From: Blastobasis lacticolella
Lineage: Eukaryota > Arthropoda > Insecta > Lepidoptera > Blastobasidae
Reading direction: 5' to 3'
Assembly (NCBI GenBank): GCA_905147135.1
Contig: LR990053.1
Location: 260,501-324,500 of the forward strand
Length of the DNA stretch: 64,000 nucleotides
The notes under the pieces are model-generated. The model saw only the letters and a program-made list of their open reading frames with translations, did no database searches and was not told the origin of the DNA. This document shows, piece after piece, positions 42,916-53,578 of this stretch. The position numbers and the translations under genes were made by a program. How positions within the stretch are numbered: position 1 is the first letter of the stretch; each line of letters begins with the position of its first letter.

Positions 42916-42932
42916 TACGGCATTACGGCATT
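42909..42932. repeat. Three copies of ACGGCATT breaking the LINE frame
   Basis: A 16-bp expansion of one 8-bp unit. With a single unit the protein reads DIMTMPYIYENLM without interruption. Confidence 0.92.
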
Positions 42933-43760
42933 GTCATTATATCAATATTCCTGAATTTATCTCTTAGTGAAGTTCTAGGTCTCAATTGATAAATCGCGCG
43001 AATAGCTCTTTTCTGCAATACAAATACATTGTGCCAGTCGGCAGCGTGTCCCCACAGCAGTATGCCATAGGCCATAATACTGTGGAAATAACTAAAGTAA
43101 ACTAATCTTGCTGTAGCCTCGTCAGAAATACCCCGTATTTTCTTTACAGCATATGCTGCAGAACTTAGCCTTTTTGCCAATTTATCAAGGTGAGGACCCC
43201 ATTGCAATTTATTATCCAGAGTAAAGCCTAAAAATACTGTAGAATCAACAAGATCCAAATTTTCGCCTTTTATTTGTACATTAGTGGGCACTGATCTAAC
43301 ATTTGGCAAAGAGAATTTTAAACATTTTGTCTTCTTGCCATTCAGTAATAAATTATTAACCATAAACCAGTTTACCACTTCTGCAATAGCCTTGTTCACG
43401 TCTTCATATGTTAATTGTTGTCTTTTTATTTTAAACACTAAAGATGTATCGTCCGCGAACAAGACAATTTCATGGGTATCTTTTACAAAGTACGGTAAGT
43501 CATTTACATAAACAAGAAACAAAAACGGGCCCAAAATAGATCCCTGGGGGACACCCATAGAGACAACAGACCCCATAGATCTCTCTCCGTTCACATCAAC
43601 TTTTTGAATTCTATGACTCAAGTATGAATTTAGCAAGTTCAGGGCCAAGTCCTTTATTCCATAATGTTGTAATTTCCTGACCAAAATATCATGATTAACG
43701 CAATCAAAGGCTTTGGATAAATCGCAGAAAACCCCCAAGGCATCACGTGATTCCTCCCAC
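42923..43760 (-). pseudogene. LINE family 2, RT motif A to thumb
   Basis: GVFCDLSKAFDCVNHDILVR (motif A Asp), SMGVPQGSILGPFLFLVYVN (motif B), IVLFADDTSLV (catalytic Asp pair), VNNLLLNGKKTKCLKF, FLGFTLDNKLQWGPHLDKL, YFSYFHSIMAYGILLWGHAA and QLRPRTSLRDKFRNIDI. The catalytic residues are intact. Upstream it connects in frame to SRDALGVFC and, after a one-base loss near 43811, to the finger segment. Confidence 0.95.
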
Positions 43761-44344
43761 GCCCCAAAGATATGTTTATTAAGATCAACACCTGCATCAG
43801 CTGTTGACGACCGCGAGTAAAACCGAATTGTTTATGATGCAATAGGTTACCTCCATAAAAATGAGCCTTTAGTTGATTTAATATGATTCTTTCAAATATT
43901 TTACTTAGAGTCGGTAAAATTGAAACTGGTCTAAAATTTGTAGGATCCGTTGTATTACCAGTTTTCAACAATGGAATAACTTTAGTGTGCTTCATCAGGT
44001 CAGGAAATTCACCATTATCAACACAATAATTAAATATATTCGCTAAGTGGACAGCAATAACATCAATTACAGAGCTAATAATTTTTACTGACATACCATC
44101 AATGTCGGCAGTTGCTTTCATTTTTATGGTTTTAAAAGCCTTAACTATATCTTGAGGTGTTGCATGCTCAAACTTAAAATCGATGACACTCTCGGGTACA
44201 TTTTGTTTTAACAAGGATTCAGCGAGAGCAGGAGACGAATTTAAGGATTTTGTAGTTGACACTGGAATATCTGTAAAAAATTTATTGAATGCCTCCGCAA
44301 CTTCCGAGTTTTTGGTAACAACATTATCATTTATCTTTAAACTG
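43761..44344 (-). pseudogene. LINE family 2, RT fingers
   Basis: SLKINDNVVTKNSEVAEAFN, KFFTDIP, IDFKFEHATPQDIVKAFKTI, KMKATADIDGMSVKIISSVI (RT block 1), PTNFRPVSILPTLSKIFERI (block 2), HHKQFGFTRGR. After RGR a single base is missing; shifting the frame gives STADAGVDLNKHIFGAWEE and continues to motif A. Confidence 0.93.
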
Positions 44345-44412
44345 AGTACAGTTTAAAGATAAAAAATGAAAAAGTAACAAATCGCGATACTAAGTATAGT
44401 ATCGCGATTTGT
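44330..44412. repeat. Double foldback: two perfect hairpins with the same AGTA loop
   Basis: Arms TTTATCTTTAAACTG (44330-44344) and CAGTTTAAAGATAAA (44349-44363) flank AGTA. Arms ACAAATCGCGATACTA (44377-44392) and TAGTATCGCGATTTGT (44397-44412) flank a second AGTA. The central part is an inverted copy of both flanks and interrupts the LINE between KDKRQIAI and SLKINDN. Confidence 0.93.
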
Positions 44413-45560
44413 CTTTTGTCTTTTTCAGTTTCACTATTTATTATCTGCCATGTGGATTTTACTACATCTGTGCTATTTTTTAGTTTGTGTTTAACGAAAT
44501 TCGATTTAGCTGTAGCACAAACGCGTTTAAATAACTTCGAATAATGTTTAACATACTCAGCAAATTCTACGCTATTATTATACGCCCGTTCTGCATAGAG
44601 CTCATATAATTTATTTCTACTCTTATGTATTCCTGCTGTCGCCCAATCGCTAAACATAAGTTTGCTGTTTACTGCCTTCACCTTTGGTTTGAATATACTA
44701 TTACTTTCAGTTTTTGTCATGTGTAAAACTGAATAATAATATTCATTTGTATCATCCAAATACTTTAAATTAGATGATTTATCTATAATGTTATTTCTAA
44801 AACTGTTTAGACGGTTGTTGTTAATTGGTACAAATTTAATAGTATTTTTTGTTTCTTTCCTCATATTAACATTAAACACAGCTAATTGACCACAATGATC
44901 GGATTGCAATTTGTTTATTACAGACTGGCTACATGCCCGGATATCACAAAAAATGTTGTCTAGACAAGTTGATGTAGTACTTGTTATTCTAGTAGGCTCT
45001 AAAAATAAGTTGATTAAATTATGACACTTAAATAATGATATTAGCCTACCAGTATATTAACAAGATACGTCCAATAAATCTATATTAAAATCTCCACAAA
45101 CAACAATATTTTTATTACAATTGCTAACTTTAATAAGGGCTTCATCCATAATTTTCTCGAAACAATCAAATGATGAAGCCGGAGGTCTGTATACGCTCAT
45201 TACAATAAGTCGCTCTAGTTCTATATAGGCAATTTCAGCAGTTCGTTCAACAGACAGCTTGACAATATCAGTGCGTTCCTTGCATTTTAGGCAATTACGA
45301 GCAAGTATTAGGGAACCTCCATGAATTGCCTGCCCTCTTGTAAACGAACTTGCAAGTTTATGGTTGTTAAAGCCAAATATGAGCTGGTGATCTTTTAACC
45401 AATGTTCAGTAATGCAAAAAATATCAACATTCTCACCGTTCATGAATAGCTCAACTTCCAATTCTTTATTCGTCATGCCTTGGATTTTTTGATGTACTAA
45501 GTTAACTATACAATTTTGTTTATTATTATAACATTTTACTTTACGTACACCCAAAGGCTT
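44413..45560 (-). pseudogene. LINE family 2, AP endonuclease and linker
   Basis: NLVHQKIQGMTNKELEVELF, VDIFCITEHWLK (catalytic Glu), FTRGQAIHGGSLILARN, VMSVYRPPASSFDCFEKIM (Tyr/Arg), NIVVCGDFNIDLLDVSC (Asp/Asn), a TAA at 45057-45059, TGRLISLFKCHNLINLFLEP, TSTTSTCLDNIFCDIRAC, LQSDHCGQLAVFNV (Asp-His), and the linker ending TWQIINSETEKDKRQ. The frame is the same on both sides of the stop. Most active-site residues are preserved. Confidence 0.94.
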
Positions 45561-46045
45561 ATTACCACTATTTACTAATGACTTTATGCCAGTATAGCTG
45601 GCTGAATATGTCTTCCATAAAAACTATAAAACTCTTACAGAACCCTTCTAGTAGAATCGCAAAATAAATTAAGATAAAACTAAGGGAAAGAGCGAGCCAC
45701 CCCAACACAAGTATATTTATTACCTACTGGGGATGACTCACCTCATACATTGCAAAGATTTGAGAAATATACATATATTTTTTTTATTACCCGATAACTA
45801 AATCATTTTCTAAATCTTGAACTGCAATCGCGCTATTTTCGATAGTATTATTGCTTGTTAGGCTTGAGTTATTAGTCTCGAAAACATTTTCAAGAGCACA
45901 TTCGATATTACTCAGCTCAGTAAAGCCTAAAACACTAATTGATTATTTATTCAAAATCCTATCAATAAGATTAAATATCTTAATAGATAGTCCGCATGGC
46001 GCCCGAAAATTAAAGTACTAGGATTACATGAATAACAGCCTCATA
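45561..46045. other. No recognised feature
   Basis: The frame upstream of the LINE endonuclease (KSLVNSGNKPLGVRKVK) fades out by about 45590. The rest is AT-rich. Confidence 0.4.
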
Positions 46046-46304
46046 ATCATCACAGCCTATAACAGTCCATTGCAGGACATAAAGCCTCTCCCACGAAAGG
46101 GGAGGTTTTTGGCATAATCTCCACGCTTGGAAGGCGGGTTGGAGATCGCAGTGTTTAAATATAACAATGGAAAACGCTGCTGCCCATATTCTAGCCTACG
46201 GAGACTCTAGGTCTTTTGCTCCGACAACATTAGTCGCCTTGTACGGCACCCACGAGTGTAAGGGGTTGGTGCTATTCTATTCTTCCGGACACAACACGGC
46301 CAAT
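46046..46304 (+). repeat. Dispersed repeat R2, copy
   Basis: 'catcacagcctataacagtc', 'cattgcaggacataaagcc', 'cctctcccacgaaagggg', 'gaaggcgggttggagatcgc', 'cgccttgtacggcacccac', 'cggacacaacacggcc'. Confidence 0.75.
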
Positions 46305-46524
46305 GAATGTCCAAAAATAACCGCACAATGCACAACCGCGTTACGAGGCAGACGTACTAAGCGAATTATGTCATAAAGATAAAAAAGTTCTGTGAATAGA
46401 GAGATATGAACATTTCTCGCCTGTTAAATGAGCAGATTACCGCTAAACCCTCCACCAATGTGGATTAGGCTCAATGAGAACTGTAACTAGGTTATTGATG
46501 ATGACAATAATCTTAGCGGTTATT

Positions 46525-46612
46525 TATTTATTTATTTAATACTTTATCCACAAAATAGTACAAAGGTGGACTTCAAGCTTTGTAGCTTTATCTGCCAGTC
46601 TACCCCAGTCAG
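46525..46612 (-). mobile_element. LINE 3'-UTR fragment, 'ggcggacttaaagc' family, copy 4
   Basis: Starts at the reversed tail TTATTTATTTAATACTTTAT and continues 'ccacaaaatagtacaaagg', 'tggacttcaagctttgtag', 'ctttatctgccagtctaccc'. Then 'cagtcagtcagtatgtcagt' forms a short CAGT repeat. Confidence 0.65.
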
Positions 46613-46839
46613 TCAGTATGTCAGTCAGGTTTTGATACCTAATGATGATTATGTCCTTGACCTCTGTCGGGTATGGGACGAGTGATCCATAGAACTATTA
46701 GGTGCCTAGTTGAGATTAATTAAGAAAATCAATTTACCCAGAAAAAATCTCAAAAGAGGAAGAAACTGTCAAAGCTCTTTCTACAGTGCATCAAATATAT
46801 TTACCTAAAAACGTTACGTTTTAAATTTCAACTCAATTT

Positions 46840-47055
46840 TGACGGCCTGAGTGGTTCAGTTGGTCATCACGCAGAGGTTCCGGGTTCGATTCCCGGCCGA
46901 GCAGAAATTGAAATGATGAATTTTAATTTCTGTTACAGGTCTAGGTGTAGAGTGTATTTAAAAAAAGCAAATAAGTAGGGTATCAGTTATTGAACACCCA
47001 TAACACAAGCTTTGCTTACTTTGGGGCTAGATGTCGCTGTGTGAATTTAAAAAAA
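46840..47055 (+). mobile_element. SINE family B, deletion in head
   Basis: GACGGCCTGAGTGGTTCAGT, then a deletion before 'catcacgcagaggttccggg', B box GGTTCGATTCC, 'gcagaaattgaaatgatga', 'gctagatgtcgctgtgtgaa'. Confidence 0.9.
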
Positions 47056-47386
47056 TCCAGTCTATTACAGCTACTAAGTATCACAACGAAACTGTATCAT
47101 TTTAAAAGCAACCGTTACCCAATGGAGCGCCGCGGCACTTCTCTGAAACGAGTTGAATCTCTTTCCCCATTTAATTCCCGCACATGCAACTAATTAAATA
47201 ATTCTATCCCCTTTAATTTGGATCAAGTTTCACGTAGATTAGAGAGTTTAAATTTTACTGATGAGAGTTGTCGGTGAACGGTGGGCGTTGAGTTTCAGTG
47301 CTGGGTGCTTTCGTTATGCGTGGGTGATTTGAGTTTGAGGTGTCCCTGGTGGCAATGGCTTGTGCGTGCAGATGAGGTAAGTAGGA

Positions 47387-47585
47387 GAGTTCTAGGAAGG
47401 TAGCCAGCGCAATTACAGGCATCAAGCATTTCATTTTAGTCTTCACAGTGTCAACGCACCGGCGGTTCTGCATTTTTGTTGAAGGCAAGCTAAATGCATG
47501 AATCGTAGATGTTATGGGCGGCGATTACCGCTTACCATCAGGTGGGCTGTCTGCTTGTTTGTCGCTGCGTAAAAATAAAAAAAAG
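47387..47585 (+). mobile_element. LINE tail repeat K, copy 3
   Basis: 'gccagcgcaattacaggcat', 'gcggttctgcatttttgttg', 'atgaatcgtagatgttatgg', 'gcggcgattaccgcttacca', 'tcaggtgggctgtctgcttg' and an A-rich end. Confidence 0.72.
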
Positions 47586-47664
47586 CGGAAAGTATAAATC
47601 TGAGGTGAAGATGTTACAAGTAAAATACACGTCCAAAAATATTTTATGTCAATTCTTTGATTGC

Positions 47665-47775
47665 GGCATGCGGGTCACCTGATGGATAGTGGTGACCGCT
47701 AAGCTCCCTAATGAGGAACACCAGGATCATCGTGCATTGCCCGCCTCCAAACCCCTGAGATACGGTGCTCTGTCA
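47665..47775 (-). mobile_element. LINE tail fragment (CACCTGATGG family)
   Basis: 'gcggcatgcgggtcacctga', 'tggatagtggtgaccgc', 'atgaggaacaccaggatc', 'gtgcattgcccgcctccaaa' matches the family 3 tail with several changes. Confidence 0.6.
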
Positions 47776-47835
47776 GAAAAAAAGGGTTATAACAGACAGA
47801 AAAAGTCGAATAAAACCCCGCCCAAGTTTACATAT

Positions 47836-48028
47836 ACTTAAATTTCTTCTAAACTACTGAACCTATATTAATGAAACAAAGGTTAGAACTATCTAGTTTA
47901 AAATGGCTTCCAAACAAAGAAAACCGTATCTAAATCGATCCACTCGTTTAGGAGCTACGATGTCACAGATAGACAGAGCTACAGATACACACATCAAACT
48001 TATAAACACTCTTTTTTTCCGTAGAAGA
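47836..48028 (-). repeat. Dispersed repeat F, minus copy
   Basis: 'cttctaaactactgaaccta', 'aaaccgtatctaaatcgatc', 'cactcgtttaggagctacga', 'tgtcacagatagacagag'. The minus strand matches the plus copies at 50139 and 57725. Confidence 0.65.
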
Positions 48029-48287
48029 TCATCAACACAGTCCAACACAGACCACTGCAGGACGTAGGACCTCTCTCACGAGAGGGGAGGTTATCACTAT
48101 AATTTCCACGCTGGGCAGGCGGGTTTGAGGTAGCAGTGTTATAAATATAACAATGGAAAACGCTGCTACCCATTTACAAGCCTACGGAGACTCCAGATCT
48201 TTTTCCTCGAAAACATTAGTCGCCTCGTACGACACCGACAAGTGTAAAGTGTTGGTGCTATTCTACTCTGCCGGACATCACACGGCC
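48028..48287 (+). repeat. Dispersed repeat R2, copy
   Basis: 'accactgcaggacgtagga', 'cctctctcacgagaggggag', 'gctgggcaggcgggtttgag', 'cgcctcgtacgacaccgac', 'ggtgctattctactctgccg'. It immediately follows repeat F. Confidence 0.75.
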
Positions 48288-48313
48288 TTGGGGGTTATAA
48301 GAGAATAAACCAT

Positions 48314-48337
48314 TTATAACCCTCGAGGGTTATAAAA
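48314..48337. repeat. Perfect 24-bp palindrome
   Basis: TTTATAACCCTCGAGGGTTATAAA without a loop. A direct relative, GGGGGTTATAAGAG, lies 10 bp to the left. Confidence 0.9.
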
Positions 48338-48647
48338 GGTTAAATAGAACTGTCTGGAGTTCAGCCACTATCCAGCAGCGGCTCGCCGAGACCGATTCGG
48401 AGCACTTGCGTCAAACTTATTGCGGTCGGTCTGCCTCCGAGCCAGAATTAAATTAACAAATGACTTTAAATAGCCGGGATGTGGAAACTTGGAAATATAT
48501 GTAACAAGTTCCTCTGACTATTGCGTCTTTATTGCGAGGGCTGGGTTGCCTCGGTTTGCCCATTCGGCTTGCTAATTGGGGGTGGACTTAAAAATTACTA
48601 TATGGAAATCGTTTAACTTACACGGTCGGTTCTGGCTTGGCAATATC

Positions 48648-48705
48648 GGGCTACTCGTCAACAAAGGTACGCGGTAGGAAACCCGGAACATACCCTTAAA
48701 ATGAC
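48648..48705. repeat. Single copy of the module at 1518-1677
   Basis: GGGCTACTCGTCAACAAAGG, 'tacgcggtaggaaacccgg', 'aacatacccttaaaatga'. It matches the right arm and, in complement, the left arm of the first locus. Confidence 0.65.
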
Positions 48706-48719
48706 AATGTTTGGCTCGT

Positions 48720-49040
48720 CGGGAGCGTCGGTGGTGTAGTGGTTGAGGTATCCGACTCGTAAGCGAGAGGTACCGGGTTCGGGTAATGTACAATGACTCT
48801 TTCCTGAGTTATGAACATTAGTTGAAAACTAACCGATGCTCTTAGGGTGAGGGAAAATATCGTAATTAAGCCTGCACATTCCGGCAACTGCTACTAAGAC
48901 TGCGACAATCTGCTAAGATTTTTCTGGTACTGGGGCCATGGAGGTCAGATGGCAGTCAATCCACTGTAATTACCACTGCTCTGCTAATCCTGGATCAATT
49001 CAGGGCGGACCCTTGCGAGCGGAACCACAACCGGGACTTT
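48720..49040 (+). mobile_element. SINE family A, B box deleted
   Basis: GGGAGCGTCGGTGGTGTAGT, 'gtatccgactcgtaagcgag', 'aggtaccgggttcggg' with the end of the B box missing, 'gtgagggaaaatatcgtaat', 'ggtcagatggcagtcaatcc', 'aaccacaaccgggacttt'. Confidence 0.88.
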
Positions 49041-49041
49041 A

Positions 49042-49878
49042 AAAGTTCAAAGTTCAAAGTCATTTATTTGTAACATAGGTGTGTATACTTAGTTGTTAGA
49101 AAGTTGAATGTCTCTCTATGTCTAGCCCTATTTTGGGCATACAAATATTAAATTAGTAGGTATATAAGCATATTTCACACATTTCACAAAATTAATAATT
49201 AATAGCACTTATAATATTAATTTAATCACTTTTTTCTATAAAGTCTGTGTAATTGGGACCATATTTTTATAATTAAAAAATTCTTTAGTATCATAAAAAC
49301 AATATTGTAGAAGCCATTCAGTTAACTTTACTTTAAACTGCCTCTCCTCTAATATTTTAATTTCATTCGGTAAATTATTATACAAGATTATGCACATATT
49401 GTATACATTGTTTTTATATATATAAGATTTGCATGGAGGTTTATGCAACAGATTTTCGTATTGTGCCCTTTGAGTCCTGGTACTTACTTCTGAGACTGTC
49501 TTAAAATACTCTGGATAGCTCTTTGTAAACATACAGATATTTCGGATATACATGCATGGCAATGGCAAAATCCTTAACTTAAAGAACAATGGTCTGCAGC
49601 TGTCTCTGAACCATGTGTTTGTAATAGCACGAATACATTTCTTTTGTAACCTAAATGCTCTTATTACATCAACTGAATTTCCCCACAAGATTAATCCATA
49701 GTTTAACACTGATGAAACGTGTCCATGGTAAGCTGTCAACGCTGCATCTACTGATACGGAACTTCTTAATCTACTCAGCGTGAATACAAAACGATCCAAT
49801 CGCTTAACAATGGAATCTATGTGGTCTTTCCAATTTAGATGTTTGTCAAGTATTAAACCTAAAAACTTTAACGAAAAG
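49042..49878 (-). pseudogene. LINE family 5, RT thumb and C-terminus
   Basis: From about 49870: LKFLGLILDKHLNWKDHIDS, LDRFVFTLSRLRSSVSVDAA, LTAYHGHVSSVLNYGLILWG, RAFRLQKKCIRAITNT, SCRPLFFKLRILPLPCMYIR, ILYNNLPNEIKILEERQFKV, KEFFNYKN, stop at 49236. Then a 3' UTR and a tail with repeated 'ttcaaagttcaaagt' (49043-49062). The catalytic palm is missing. Confidence 0.93.
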
Positions 49879-50138
49879 ATGATTATTTTTTATTTAGAAG
49901 ACCGCATTGAAGGGACCGCCTCACCTCGATCTCTCTATTCGGTGAGATAAACGGCTCGAAATTCAAAGCGAATGCCTTGTTAATTACAAACTTAAATCAT
50001 CTGAAACAGAAAACCAGAGTTAAGATTGTCTCTGCGATCGCCGCCATTTAAATCCCACGTTTTCACAGCCGTTTCTGGCACAGTACGTAGAAAAGCAGTA
50101 GAAGGACTCAGTACTGTCCTTTATTTTTTAACCCGTTT

Positions 50139-50325
50139 GTGTCCGTGTATTTGTGTCTGTGTATCTGTGTGGCACCGTAGGTCTCAAAAGGATTGACCGA
50201 TTTCGATGAGGTTTTAATTAGGTACTTGAAAGCCAGTTTATAGAGATGGTTCTTAGCTTTGTTTTATTAAAATCTGTTTAGTCATTTTGAAAATATTTTG
50301 GTATATGTATTTGGTCAGGGGTTAT
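50139..50325 (+). repeat. Dispersed repeat F, plus copy
   Basis: 'gtgtctgtgtatctgtgtgg', 'caccgtaggtctcaaaagg', 'attgaccgatttcgatgagg', 'gaaagccagtttatagag', 'ttagctttgttttattaaaa'. Confidence 0.68.
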
Positions 50326-50344
50326 CCGACTTTTTCTGGCAATT

Positions 50345-50830
50345 AGTTATTATGTCAATCGATAGATCAATAAGCAAGCGAGTCACCTGATGAAAAATGG
50401 TTACCACATAGGGACATTAGCAACACCAGGGCAAGGATAATATAAAAATACTATACTAGTACCAGAGGTATGCATTTCCCAATGCGTGGCCCACCTATAA
50501 AACCCGGAACACGTTGCTCTGGCGTAAATAGGCAATTGCTAGGCGCATCTTATCTACTGCTAAAGCCACGGTTCGCCTCTCTGTCCAACGTTTCAATGTT
50601 CCAAACATTGGAGACTGTAGGGTCATAAATCCTACATTTAATTTATTGATGTTTGTTGGTTGAATAACACACGTGGCGATCCGTTGGATATGTTTATTGG
50701 CATTAAAATTAATACGTTTATTATTTTATTTATAAATACAGAGTATTTAAAGGAAGTAAAGCGTTGCAGTCAGTGCAACGTGACTAAAGTACTAGCTTAC
50801 TCGTACAGAGACCTTAATCTTCGGCAAGAA
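50345..50830 (-). mobile_element. LINE tail repeat, decayed, with longer 3' part
   Basis: 'aagcaagcgagtcacctgat', 'ggttaccacatagggacatt', 'cccaatgcgtggcccaccta', 'gttgctctggcgtaaatagg', 'aaagccacggttcgcctctc' and, further on, 'gcaagaacacactactatct', matching 27098-27330 in order. AT-rich sequence at about 50640-50810 interrupts it. Confidence 0.55.
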
Positions 50831-51527
50831 CACACTACTATCTAAAACTAGCTATCCGCCCGCGTACCATCTGCGTGGGCTACGCATTATATCTCGTAAG
50901 GTAGGAGAACAAGGCGTGAACCCACACACAAGCTTTGGCCTTCATTATAAAATAATATTATAATTTTGTTTTGTATTGCTAAAGAATTATTTAAGGTCCT
51001 CCACCTTCTACTACTACAGTCGGACGGCTCCAATTCGGACGGGATATCTTATGAAAATGTCTCTACGCATACTCGACCATCCACTGATGTAGAGAAGGCT
51101 AAAGCCTAGCAATGAACAGTTATGTGTACTTTGACATAAGGTACTATTCGACCGATTGTACGAAGCCGCTCCACTGCGCATCACCTGCGCTGCTGTTCCG
51201 GGCTAATTTTAAAAATGGAACGCGCCGTCTTTTGTTTTAAACGCGTTCCGTCCTTTGTGTTTCAATTTGCGCGCGGACTAATTTCCTGAGCTCCCGCTGG
51301 CTCTGTCTGGTATTGTGCTGTCCAGATGCTAGATTTTCCGTTAATAAAATGTATTTAAGACGACTTATCGATTCTATGTTATGCTCTTAATGTTGTCTGG
51401 GCAGTGATTTTTTTATTGCCTGAGGACGCCTGCCTGTCAACATTCCCTAAACACTTAGTTTGTTCTTCGCTCTTGTTCTGTAAAGTAAATATTATGTCGT
51501 TAAACTTCAAAGGCGTGTTTTAAGTTA
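50831..51527. other. No recognised feature
   Basis: The stretch 51165-51320 is CpG-rich and includes GGAACGCG and CGCGTTCC as a spaced inverted pair. Otherwise unremarkable. Confidence 0.4.
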
Positions 51528-51675
51528 TTTGGGATCGTTCAAGAGGTATATTAGAGATCTCTTCAGAGGCGGGCAACGCATTGGTGACTCCCCTGGTGTT
51601 GCTGATGTCCATAGGCGGCGGTGACCACTTTCCATCAGGTGGCCCGCTTGCCTGTTTGTCTGACGTATAACAAAA
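51528..51675 (+). pseudogene. 3' end of LINE family 3
   Basis: LGSFKRYIRDLFRGGQRIGD and SPGVADVHRRR, then GGTGGCCCGCTTGCCTGTTT and an A9 run at about 51672. Nearly identical to the end of 13335-14672, so probably young. Confidence 0.9.
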
Positions 51676-51743
51676 AAAAATTATTCACGAGTGCTAACAG
51701 CTAAAGAAAAATTACGTCTGATATATATTTTTTAATTGCATAT

Positions 51744-52020
51744 GGAGGCGGACGGTACCTGATGGAAAGCGGCCACCGACGTAGGACATCTGCAACCTAA
51801 AGGAAGCGGATGCGGTGCCGGCCTTTGAGGTATTTGTAGACATGCCTTATCACAACCCCATGTTGTTTGCCAGGCATCTAAATAGTGTGGAAGAAATCTA
51901 ACCTATCGTCGGAGGGTGCGGTGGTGTAAAAGTGACGGTGGCAACAGTTTTTCGGAACATTTCGGATATAGGTAATCCAACCGATTAACTCGGAACCTTG
52001 CCGTAGCAGATCGTAATGTT
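51744..52020 (-). mobile_element. LINE tail repeat H
   Basis: 'ggtacctgatggaaagcgg', 'acatctgcaacctaaagga', 'agcggatgcggtgccggcct', 'ttgaggtatttgtagacatg' also occur at 55076-55120 and 55233-55300. Confidence 0.55.
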
Positions 52021-52264
52021 AAACACTGAAATATCCAGGTTGGTCAACCTGTAATATTTATATATTATCTATACAAACATCACAACAAGGAAATGTCTGT
52101 ATGTTTACAAACTCCGAAACTACTGAATCGATTTTGAAAATTCTTTCAATCGGGCCCGCGGGATAGTTGAATGTTTACAGATATCTGAACTGTTCCCAGG
52201 GGTGAAAAACGCAGGTTGTGGTTTGTTTAATGCCTATGGAGGCATACGCTGTCCACCTGATCCA

Positions 52265-52395
52265 CCGTGATCCATGATCCAGGATTTGGCAGATCAGGTT
52301 AATTCAGTGGAGCGACTACTGTTTGACCTCCGTGACCCTGTTAACAGATGATTGATAAGATGGTTACATATTCAGTCGCCCGAATGGAGCATGTA
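52265..52395 (-). mobile_element. SINE family A, internal fragment
   Basis: 'gatccatgatccaggatttg', 'gcagatcaggttaattcag', 'gtttgacctccgtgaccctg', 'ttacatattcagtcgcccga', reverse of the family mid-body. Confidence 0.75.
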
Positions 52396-52809
52396 CCATA
52401 ATTCTTAATCTATTTTGCCTTATAGACATAGACAGCACTTTATTCGGCTCCACATTCCATCCATAGTACGGTAAATTATAATTATTGAAACTTACGTAAG
52501 ATCAGCCAGTGATGTAACGGAAAGCGAAATGGACTAATCTAAGCATAATGCTGTGAGGGCAAATGTCTGTCACAGCGCTGGTTTTCAGAAAAGCCCAGGC
52601 ATCCCACGCCTCTCTGTAGGAAAACTTTTTCTTAAGTCAATATCAGTAGAAATAAAAAGTGAAAAATATCGAATTAAGCGAAATGAGGAACAGCTGCCGA
52701 GTGTAGTCGAGTTTTATTGTACACCTCGGGACAATTAAAGTGAACTATGATAGTGATTTTTTTCTTTCACGTATTAAATGTATTTTACTAAATAAATATT
52801 GCTTGAAAG
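52396..52809. other. No recognised feature
   Basis: The 61-codon plus frame at 52553-52738 has no motif. Confidence 0.35.
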
Positions 52810-52935
52810 CTAAGTATGTAAGTAAAAACTCTTTATTGCACACACAAAAGTCAAATCTATATAACAGAAAAAAGAATTCATGCGCGCAAAGGCGGCCTTA
52901 TCGCTTTAAGCGATCTTCCAAAAAACCTTTGGAAG
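52810..52935 (-). mobile_element. LINE 3'-UTR fragment, 'ggcggccttatcgc' family
   Basis: 'aaaactctttattgcacaca', 'gcaaaggcggccttatcgct', 'ttaagcgatcttccaaaaaa'. Same block order as 55122-55232. A hairpin, TTCCAAAAAACC and GGTTTTTGGAA, follows at 52916-52946. Confidence 0.65.
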
Positions 52936-53005
52936 GTTTTTGGAAACCACCAATAAGTATGTCATAGCGTGTGAATATTTCTACATTTAAAATTATTAAT
53001 TTAAA

Positions 53006-53235
53006 TAAATAAATAAATGACGTTTATTACACATGAACTCATGACACGATAGGTACATTCAAACATTAAAAATAAGGAAACATTGATATTATAACAATTA
53101 TGTATCGCTACCCGTGCCATGGGAAGACGTGCAAAGGGGTCACGCTCAGCGTATGCCATGGCTGGAGCTATGGCGCTGGTTTTCAGTGCGCCCTACAGTG
53201 AAGCACGGACGAAAGTGATTCTTTACAACATGCCA
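53006..53235 (-). mobile_element. LINE 3' UTR with AAATAAAT tail
   Basis: The reversed tail 'aaataaataaataaatgacg', then 'tttattacacatgaactcat'. On the minus strand an AATAAA signal precedes the tail. No reading frame survives and I cannot match it to the other families here. Confidence 0.55.
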
Positions 53236-53447
53236 ATTTTTTATAAATATCTAGTAAATGTAATATAATAAGCTCATAATATTATAATGTTAAGTGCGTG
53301 AGTGTATATGTAATGTGGGTGTGTCTCTCTGTGTGTGTTTTTGTTTTTGTTTGCCATCTTGAACACTTGTGATTAATAATATGTATGTCTTGTCTACATT
53401 ACTATTGGGTGAGTCAAATAATTATTCTCCACCTAATTCATAATTTA

Positions 53448-53578
53448 TAACTTTTTTTTTTTACCAGTAAGGTGGCAAACAAGCTTGCGGCCTGCCTGAT
53501 GGTAAGCAGTCACCGCAGCCTATGGACGTTTACAATACCAGGGGCATCATCTACGCGTTGCCGACCCCGTAAAAACCG
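53448..53578 (-). mobile_element. LINE family 4 tail, minus
   Basis: T-run, then 'ggtggcaaacaagcttgcgg', 'cctgcctgatggtaagcagt', 'caccgcagcctatggacgtt', 'ggggcatcatctacgcgttg'. It is the complement of the tail at 24600-24690. Confidence 0.78.

Larger units (their letters stand above)
42531..45560 (-). mobile_element. LINE family 2: large CR1/Jockey-group retrotransposon, no ORF1 seen
   Basis: Minus strand: endonuclease (45554-44900), linker, RT (44344-42933), C-terminus (42915-42640), 3' UTR and a T10 run at 42532-42541 as the reversed poly(A). About 3 kb remain; the 5' end is truncated near the start of the endonuclease. Broken by a stop, a double foldback, a one-base loss and an 8-bp repeat expansion. 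Related to family 1 by the shared order and LFADD/GVPQGS type motifs, but not the same family. Confidence 0.93.
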
